Part shown: positions 58,496 to 64,000 of the stretch, one piece after another | How the letters are laid out: each line of letters begins with the position of its first letter | How positions within the stretch are numbered: the first letter of the stretch is position 1 | Origin: Rikenellaceae bacterium | GTDB taxonomy: Bacteria > Bacteroidota > Bacteroidia > Bacteroidales > Rikenellaceae | Reading direction: 5' to 3' | Length of the DNA: 64,000 bases | Assembly: GCA_015059905.1 (NCBI GenBank) | Contig: SUZN01000004.1 | Location: 62,001 to 126,000 of the forward strand | Notes under the pieces: model-generated | What the model saw: only the letters and a program-made list of their open reading frames with translations | Told to the model about the DNA's origin: nothing | The model's database searches: none | Program-made: the position numbers and the translations under genes

Positions 58496-58755
58496 CAATA
58501 TAATAATTCAAAATTCAAAATTACGACAAATAAATTGTCGTTTCCTCCTTGCGGCTCGGCAAAGCTCAAGCGAGCTTGGCTCTGCGCTCGCTCCGCTGCG
58601 TCGGTTCAAAATTAGAAATTCAAAATTGCGGTTTGAAAGTGAAAATAATGACGAGGGGTGAAGATGAGAGTTGAGAATAACAATCTTTAGATGTCGTATA
58701 AGTGCAAAAAAAAGTGAGAGTTTGAAAACTCCCACTTCTTAAATCTGTCTTTTTG
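58496..58755. other. Intergenic region upstream of valS with heptamers and a GC-rich block
   Basis: No gene is supported. CAAAATT heptamers are at 58505-58522 and 58605-58628. Between them is a hairpin ACGACAA/TTGTCGT (58523-58541) and a GC-rich block (58545-58604) with GCTCAAGCGAGC and repeated CGCTC words that looks like a repeat element. The nhaD terminator closes the region. Confidence 0.55.
58706..58737 (-). terminator. Terminator after nhaD
   Basis: On the minus strand the stem AGTGGGAGTTT / AAACTCTCACT is followed by a run of about eight T. It lies 19 bases beyond the stop. Confidence 0.82.
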
Positions 58756-60057
58756 TTACAAAAATATTAGCTGAACAATGATGTAAATTGGCAGCAAAAC
58801 CACCAGCGAAAACTTAATCATATAACCGAAGAAATCGGGCATCTTCACCCCTTCCTGCTCGGCTATTGCCTTGACCATAAAGTTGGGTCCATTGCCTATG
58901 TAAGTCATCGCGCCAAAGAACACTGCGCCCATAGCTATCGCCTTGAGAAGTAGCTCGTTTACGCCAGCCACAGTGGTCGCGCCTTCGGCTGTTGGCAAGG
59001 CCTGTGCAACGGTGTGAAATGCAACGGCTGTGGGTGAGTTGTCGAGGAATGCCGACAACGCTCCCGAGCAGTAGTAGAACTGCCAAGGCTCGCTTATTCC
59101 CAGCTTTGCAGCGTTGTGTGAAAGGAATATCAGCGCGGGGGTCATTGTTGCGAAAATACCGATGAAAATATATGCCACCTCGATGATTGGAGCCCACTCA
59201 AAATGGTTCTCCTTGCGTACCTTTTTGCTGGTCGTAAGAAGTGATGTGGCAGCAATGGCAAGAAGCACAATTTCACGCAGATATTTTACATATATTGGCG
59301 CATCCTCGCTTGCCATTGCGGGAATGTGAGCAGGTGTTATAAATAGTACTGAAAGTATAATCCCCACCAACAGAATGATGTTGAACTTACCCTTGAATTC
59401 AATGCGTATCTGCTCTCTGACCTCCGCCATAATCGCTACGGTAGGCTCTTTTTTATAAAATATATATCTGTCGAGAAAGAAATAAATTGTCAGAAGTATC
59501 GCTCCAATCATTGCCCACTCTGGCAACATATTCAAGAACCATGTGAACTCCGCACCACGCAGGTAGAGCAGGAATAATGGCGGGTCACCAAGAGGTGAAA
59601 GGATACCGCCGCAGTTAGCCACCAGGGCGATGAAAAAGAGAACTGTGTGTTGTTTGTATTCACGGTTTTTGTTTACTCGTAATATGAAGTGAATGAGTAA
59701 CATAGCAGCGCCCGTAGTACCGATGAGCGATGCCAGCAGATAACCTATCGCAAGTATTATGACATTGTTGCGTGGACGGGCAACTATATTACCCAAAATC
59801 TCGATACCTCCCGTCACCACAAACAGCGCACCCAAAAGGATGATGAAAGGTAGGTAATCCAATAGCATCTGGTGAGCGAGCTTGTCACCCATCCCGTTGC
59901 AAATGAGATATATAGAAGAGGGAATAGCGAGTGTGATAGCGACCCATAATTTATGGTTGTTATTCTCCCACCATTTCTCTGCCAGAAGTGGCATAACGGC
60001 TATGCTTAAAAGCATAAGCACAAAAGGTGCTAATGCCCAAATTTCTATATGATGCAT
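58756..60057 (-). CDS. nhaD: Na+/H+ antiporter, NhaD family
   Basis: A 433-residue ion-transporter superfamily permease with about 12 membrane helices. Typical stretches are LASLIGTTGAAMLLIHFILR, VANCGGILSPLGDPPLFLLY (the transport signature) and GALSAFLDNSPTAVAFHTVA, then TYIGNGPNFMVKAIAEQ. NhaD exports sodium in exchange for protons at alkaline pH. It is transcribed alone, with a TAnnTTTG box 27 bases upstream and a terminator downstream. Confidence 0.9.
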   Translation of the reverse strand: MHHIEIWALAPFVLMLLSIAVMPLLAEKWWENNNHKLWVAITLAIPSSIYLICNGMGDKLAHQMLLDYLPFIILLGALFVVTGGIEILGNIVARPRNNVIILAIGYLLASLIGTTGAAMLLIHFILRVNKNREYKQHTVLFFIALVANCGGILSPLGDPPLFLLYLRGAEFTWFLNMLPEWAMIGAILLTIYFFLDRYIFYKKEPTVAIMAEVREQIRIEFKGKFNIILLVGIILSVLFITPAHIPAMASEDAPIYVKYLREIVLLAIAATSLLTTSKKVRKENHFEWAPIIEVAYIFIGIFATMTPALIFLSHNAAKLGISEPWQFYYCSGALSAFLDNSPTAVAFHTVAQALPTAEGATTVAGVNELLLKAIAMGAVFFGAMTYIGNGPNFMVKAIAEQEGVKMPDFFGYMIKFSLVVLLPIYIIVQLIFL

Positions 60058-60083
60058 AACGACTTTTTCTCTAACTAACGCGG

Positions 60084-60091
60084 CAAAGGTA
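60084..60091 (-). promoter_or_regulatory. -7 box of nhaD
   Basis: The minus strand reads TACCTTTG, 26 bases before the ATG at 60057. Confidence 0.58.
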
Positions 60092-60424
60092 GTAATTTTT
60101 TTTGTTTTTCAACAACTTTCTTGCCATAAAAGCCGTTGTAATAATGGAGCGTTGTGGTGATGGATTTTTGTGCTCAATTTGCTCTATATTTAATGCTGTT
60201 TGAAATTGTGAAATAGTGTTAAGCAGATGCCGAGAGAGAAAAAATCTTCTCAAAAATGACGAGTTATTAACAATCTTTATAAAATATATGGTATTCTGAT
60301 TTAATTTTACTATTTTTGCAAATGAGAAATTGTGCCACTATGTGAACTGCGGGGCGCGCTATTTGGAGAGAACGGGTAGTGAGTCGATGGCGGCTGAAAA
60401 TATGGTGGCTAAAATGAAAAGACT
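60092..60424. other. Intergenic region between nhaD and lon
   Basis: No gene longer than a few codons is supported. Apart from the two divergent promoters it contains the lon leader of about 100 nt. The leader has a possible 7-codon ORF (60322-60345, MRNCATM) directly at the expected transcription start and a GC-rich patch (GCGGGGCGCGC). Confidence 0.45.
60311..60318 (+). promoter_or_regulatory. -7 box of lon
   Basis: TATTTTTG lies 106 bases before the ATG at 60425. Confidence 0.58.
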
Positions 60425-62845
60425 ATGAGTAAGAAGAAAAATATTGATTTGACAGATTTGGAAGCCTTGCCAGATGTTTTGGATGGCAAGCACCACGTCG
60501 TACCGATTATTACGGGCGGTGACGATGTGGTTGAGGAGGTTGCAATTCCAGAGTCGTTACCCATTCTCTCGTTGCGTAGCTCGGTCCTGTTCCCAGGAGC
60601 TATCACACCTATCACGGTAGGTCGCGAGAAGAGTATTAAGCTGGTGCGTGATGTGAACGCCAACAAGGGCTTGCTCGGAGCTGTGCTTCAGCGCGAGAGC
60701 GAGGTTGAGGTTCCTTCGCCTAACGATATGTACAAGGTGGGTACTGCGGCTCGTATTATTAAGATTTTGGAGATGCCTAATGGCAATCTTACAGTTATAT
60801 TGAGCGGTCTTGAGAAGATTGAGGTGGGCGAGTACCTTCAGTCAGAGCCATACCTAAAGGCTACTGTGCGTACCATCCGCGACTCACAACCCGATGAGAA
60901 TAATGTTGAGTTCCAGGCGCTGGTTGATTCTGTGCGCGAGGTGTCGCTCAATATCATCAATATCTCGGCTTCGATGCCAAAGGAGGCGGTCTTTGCCCTG
61001 AAGAATATCGATTCGCCACGCGGCTTGATTAACTTCGTATGTTCGAATATGGACTTCTCTGACGATGACCGTCAGGCGTTGTTGGAGGCTCCAGGTTTGT
61101 TGGCGCGTGCCCGCAAACTGTTGGAGATTCTGGTGCGTGAGCAGCAGATGGCGGAGCTCAAGAACGAGATTCAGGAGAAGGTGAAGCGCGAGATTGATAA
61201 GCAGCAGCGCGATTACTATCTTCAGCAGCAGATGCGTACCATCCAGGACGAGCTGGGCGATACTGCCGATGCCGAGATTGACCAGATGCGTGAGGCGGCA
61301 AAGAAGAAGAACTGGCCAAAGCAGGTGGGCGAGCTCTTTGAGAAGGAGCTCAATAAGGTTGAGCGTCTGAACCCAGCTGTTGCAGAGTATTCGGTTCAGA
61401 TGACCTATCTGCAGCTTATGTTGGAACTCCCTTGGAATGATGTTACAACCGATAACCTCGATTTGGAGTGTGCCCGCAAGCAGCTCGATGATGACCACTT
61501 CGGTCTGGAGGAGGTCAAGGAGCGTATCCTGGAGCATCTGGCAGTGATTAAGCTCAAGGGTGATTTGAAGTCGCCAATCTTGTGCCTGTATGGCCCTCCT
61601 GGAGTTGGTAAGACCTCACTTGGTCGCTCGGTCGCTACGGCTTTGGGTCGTAAGTTCGGTCGTATCTCGCTGGGAGGATTGCACGATGAGAGTGAGATTC
61701 GTGGTCACCGCCGCACATATATCGGAGCTATGCCTGGTCGAATTATCCAGACCATCAAGCGTTGTGGCTCCTCTAACCCTGTGATTATTTTGGACGAGGT
61801 GGACAAGATTACTGTGAGCAATCACGGCGACCCATCGTCAGCTCTGCTGGAGGTGCTTGACCCTGAGCAGAACACCACCTTCCACGATAACTATCTCGAT
61901 ACGGAGTACGACCTCTCGAAGGTGTTGTTCATCGCCACCGCAAACGATATCGGTGCAATCAACCCTGCGTTGCGTGACCGTATGGAGATGATTAACATCC
62001 CTGGTTATATCCTCGAGGACAAGGTGCAGATTGCCGAGCGCCACCTCATTCACAAGCAGTGTGAGGCACACGGCGTGGAGGACGAGCAGTTCAAGCTCGA
62101 GCGCGATGTTATCGAACAGATTATATCTGATTATACACGCGAGTCGGGTGTGCGTTCTCTGGATAAGCAGATTGCCAAGCTTGCCCGTACACGTGCAAAG
62201 AATATCGCCTTTGGCGAGGAGTATAACGCTTCACTTACGAAGGAGGATATTGAGAAGATTTTGGGTAAGCCCAAATTCCGCAACGATGAGTACGAGATTG
62301 CTGGTATGATAGGTGTTGTTACGGGTCTTGCGTGGACAGCCGTTGGTGGTGATATCCTCTACATCGAGTCAGTCCTCACCCCAGGCAAGGGCGCTTTGAA
62401 CTTGACGGGTAATTTGGGCGATGTGATGAAGGAGTCGGCTACGATTGCCTACGAGTGGGTGCAGGCGCACCACGAGGAGTTGGGTATCGCTGCCGAGATG
62501 TTCGAGAAGAAGAACCTGAATATCCACGTTCCCGAGGGCGCAATTCCAAAGGATGGTCCTTCGGCGGGTATCACGATGGTGACATCAATCGTCTCTACAT
62601 TCACCTCGCGCGAAGTGAAGGAGCGCATCGCAATGACTGGCGAGATGACTCTGCGTGGCAGGGTGATGCCTGTGGGCGGCATTAAGGAGAAGATACTCGC
62701 GGCAAAGCGTGCTGGTATCAACGAACTTATCCTGTGCGAAGATAACCGCAAGGATATCGAGGAGATTAAGGCAGAGTATGTTGCGGGTCTGAAGTTCCAC
62801 TACGTGAAGCAGATTGACCAGGTGTTGAAGTTGGCGTTAAAGTAA
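60425..62845 (+). CDS. lon: ATP-dependent protease Lon
   Basis: An 806-residue cytoplasmic AAA+ protease that degrades misfolded and regulatory proteins. The N-terminal LON substrate domain begins near residue 40 ([20 protein letters not shown]). A coiled-coil lies around 230-300 and Walker A is [11 protein letters not shown]. The C-terminal protease domain has the catalytic Ser-Lys dyad S713 ([10 protein letters not shown]) and K756 ([14 protein letters not shown]). Length is normal. kdsB follows after 14 bases, so the three genes lon, kdsB and kdsA probably share a transcript. Confidence 0.96.
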   Translation: MSKKKNIDLTDLEALPDVLDGKHHVVPIITGGDDVVEEVAIPESLPILSLRSSVLFPGAITPITVGREKSIKLVRDVNANKGLLGAVLQRESEVEVPSPNDMYKVGTAARIIKILEMPNGNLTVILSGLEKIEVGEYLQSEPYLKATVRTIRDSQPDENNVEFQALVDSVREVSLNIINISASMPKEAVFALKNIDSPRGLINFVCSNMDFSDDDRQALLEAPGLLARARKLLEILVREQQMAELKNEIQEKVKREIDKQQRDYYLQQQMRTIQDELGDTADAEIDQMREAAKKKNWPKQVGELFEKELNKVERLNPAVAEYSVQMTYLQLMLELPWNDVTTDNLDLECARKQLDDDHFGLEEVKERILEHLAVIKLKGDLKSPILCLYGPPGVGKTSLGRSVATALGRKFGRISLGGLHDESEIRGHRRTYIGAMPGRIIQTIKRCGSSNPVIILDEVDKITVSNHGDPSSALLEVLDPEQNTTFHDNYLDTEYDLSKVLFIATANDIGAINPALRDRMEMINIPGYILEDKVQIAERHLIHKQCEAHGVEDEQFKLERDVIEQIISDYTRESGVRSLDKQIAKLARTRAKNIAFGEEYNASLTKEDIEKILGKPKFRNDEYEIAGMIGVVTGLAWTAVGGDILYIESVLTPGKGALNLTGNLGDVMKESATIAYEWVQAHHEELGIAAEMFEKKNLNIHVPEGAIPKDGPSAGITMVTSIVSTFTSREVKERIAMTGEMTLRGRVMPVGGIKEKILAAKRAGINELILCEDNRKDIEEIKAEYVAGLKFHYVKQIDQVLKLALK

Positions 62846-62859
62846 AACAATAGATAACG

Positions 62860-63621
62860 ATGGCTAAAGAGTTAAGTTTCATTGCAATTATCCCTGCGCG
62901 TTATGCCTCTACGCGCTTCCCAGGTAAACCTTTGGCGTTGCTCGGAGGTAAGCCTGTTGTTCAGCGTGTGTATGAGCGTGTTACGCAGGTTATATCAAAT
63001 GCTGTTGTAGCTACCGATGACGAGCGCATCTTCGCCGCAGTGGAGTCTTTTGGCGGCAAGGTTGTGATGACATCGGAAAATCACAAGAGCGGCACAGACC
63101 GCTGCTGGGAGGCTTATCAGAAGCAGGGCGAGGAGTACGATGTTGTGATCAATGTGCAGGGCGATGAGCCTTTCATTGCCGAGAGTCAGTTGCGTGCAAT
63201 TATGGCTTGTTTCGAGAATGAGACAACCGATATAGCAACTCTTGTGAAGCCATTTTCTGTGGAGGATGGATTGGCGGCTCTTGAAAACCCCAACTCTCCA
63301 AAGGTGGTGCTCGATGCCGAGTCGCGTGCTATCTATTTCTCTCGTTCGGTGATTCCTTACCTGCGTGGCGTGGAGCGCGAGGAGTGGCTCGCAAAGCACA
63401 CTTTCTACAAGCATATTGGAATGTATGCCTTTCGCGCCGATGTGTTGCGTGAGGTTACCTCGTTACCACAATCTACGCTCGAGAAGGCGGAGTCGCTGGA
63501 GCAGCTGCGCTGGCTGGAGAATGGCTACAAGATTGGCGTGGGCATCAGTGATGTGGAGACTGTGGGTATTGATACACCCGAGGATTTGGCGCGTGCCGAA
63601 GAGTTTTTGAACAAGCAATAA
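62860..63621 (+). CDS. kdsB: 3-deoxy-manno-octulosonate cytidylyltransferase
   Basis: A 253-residue enzyme that activates KDO with CTP for lipopolysaccharide synthesis. It has the nucleotide-binding IIPARYASTRFPGKPLALLG, TSENHKSGTDRCWEA, VINVQGDEPFI and HIGMYAFRADVL motifs. The complete gene sits between lon (14 bases) and kdsA (12 bases). Confidence 0.96.
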   Translation: MAKELSFIAIIPARYASTRFPGKPLALLGGKPVVQRVYERVTQVISNAVVATDDERIFAAVESFGGKVVMTSENHKSGTDRCWEAYQKQGEEYDVVINVQGDEPFIAESQLRAIMACFENETTDIATLVKPFSVEDGLAALENPNSPKVVLDAESRAIYFSRSVIPYLRGVEREEWLAKHTFYKHIGMYAFRADVLREVTSLPQSTLEKAESLEQLRWLENGYKIGVGISDVETVGIDTPEDLARAEEFLNKQ

Positions 63622-63633
63622 AACCTTAAAACT

Positions 63634-64000
63634 ATGAATAAATTTGTTGCAGGTCCCTGCGTGATTGAGTCGGCAGAGTTGCTCGACTGCGTAGCGGCAA
63701 AATTGGTAGAGATAAATGCTCGTCTGGGCGTTGATATTATCTTCAAGGCATCGTTTGACAAGGCTAACCGCACATCACTCTCGTCATATCGCGGCGTGGG
63801 TCTTGATAAGGGCTTGCAGATGCTTTCCGATGTCAAGTCGAAGTGGGGCTTGAAGCTCTGCACCGACATTCACGAGGCGTGGCAGGCTGCTCCTGCGGGC
63901 GAGGTGATTGACGTGGTGCAGATTCCAGCTTTCCTCTGTCGTCAGACCGATTTGCTGGTTGCGGCGGCAAAGACAGGCAAGATAGTTAATATCAAGAAGG
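63634..64000 (+). CDS. kdsA: 3-deoxy-8-phosphooctulonate synthase, N-terminal part (cut by window edge)
   Basis: The first 122 codons of KDO-8-phosphate synthase, which condenses arabinose-5-phosphate and PEP. Starting at the ATG at 63634 it reads FVAGPCVIESAELLDCVAAK, then IIFKASFDKANRTSLSSYRG, CTDIHEAWQAAPAGEVIDVV and IPAFLCRQTDLLVAAAKTGK, all family signatures. It runs off the right edge. With kdsB it supplies activated KDO for lipid A decoration. Confidence 0.95.
   Translation, partial: MNKFVAGPCVIESAELLDCVAAKLVEINARLGVDIIFKASFDKANRTSLSSYRGVGLDKGLQMLSDVKSKWGLKLCTDIHEAWQAAPAGEVIDVVQIPAFLCRQTDLLVAAAKTGKIVNIKK

Noticed and set aside
57574..58503. 309-codon open frame on the plus strand antisense to valS
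   Set aside because: valS is unmistakable on the other strand; the antisense translation has no recognisable family pattern and crosses the valS promoter.
60071..60253. 60-codon minus-strand frame upstream of nhaD
   Set aside because: It covers the nhaD promoter and shows no protein features.
1..64000. tRNA/rRNA genes, CRISPR arrays, prophage or intact IS elements
   Set aside because: I looked through the intergenic regions and saw no cloverleaf with CCA-type ends, no spaced direct repeats and no transposase or phage gene.

Overview
The window looks like a chromosomal segment of a Bacteroidota bacterium, order Bacteroidales; an Alistipes/Rikenellaceae-like member is my best guess but the genus is not proven. 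The signs are many -7 boxes of the form TAnnTTTG upstream of genes, weak or absent Shine-Dalgarno sequences, and characteristic families: a TonB receptor with a carboxypeptidase-regulatory-like domain, DUF1573, a TlpA-type lipoprotein, a DPP-IV-like S9 peptidase, a TPR protein after gyrA, NhaD, and a GlgB of the roughly 680-residue type. I saw no rRNA, tRNA, CRISPR array, prophage or intact IS element. This is core-genome DNA with 50 supported protein genes, two of them cut by the window edges (argS at the left, kdsA at the right).

Layout. 1-6992: argS (partial), dusB, a thioredoxin-domain lipoprotein, a Na/Pi cotransporter, a Ca/Na exchanger and a small secreted protein. 7130-11355: S9 peptidase, secreted esterase and DUF1080 lipoprotein. 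11700-15562 (minus): recQ, a 3'-5' exonuclease and an RlmI-like rRNA methyltransferase, packed as one operon. 15655-19412 (plus): a metal-handling locus of PqqD-like protein, His/Cys-rich membrane protein, TonB receptor with a Cys-rich plug motif, and periplasmic HMA protein. 19515-20457 (minus): a 59-residue winged-helix protein and an MBL hydrolase. 20692-31014 (plus): plsC, parE, parC, aroK, murI, ftsK and a LolA-like protein. 31384-36815: gyrA, TPR protein, a DUF2089/Yip1 pair and a small conserved-looking protein. 37204-40849: a GH5-like enzyme, nitronate monooxygenase and tsaD. 40926-48170: tamB, then exbB, exbD, tonB and a DUF1573 protein. 48215-50899: metallophosphoesterase and POT peptide transporter, divergent from glgB (51009-53045). 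53287-58401 (minus): valS, rnhA, mmcQ/yjbR, PhnP-like MBL and SDR. 58756-60057: nhaD. 60425-64000: lon, kdsB and kdsA.

How the genes fit together. Type II topoisomerases (ParE, ParC, GyrA) and FtsK serve chromosome topology and segregation. MurI, PlsC, LolA-like, TamB and KdsA/KdsB serve the cell envelope. ExbB/ExbD/TonB would energise receptors such as the one at 16461-18827.

The most unusual content is between the genes. Repeat family A has about 100-bp palindromic elements in six copies, all on the plus strand at the 3' ends of plus-strand genes; the outer arms differ from copy to copy yet pair within each copy. Family B has elements of the CGTCATTGCGAG...GGCAATCTC type. Family C has AATTTTG heptamer arrays. 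Some copies are nested inside one another (9611-9784, 18833-19010, 46722-47068). Other points are a ParE TOPRIM motif reading EGLSAMG instead of EGDSAGG, a structured valS leader, and operator-like inverted repeats over the DUF2089 promoter.
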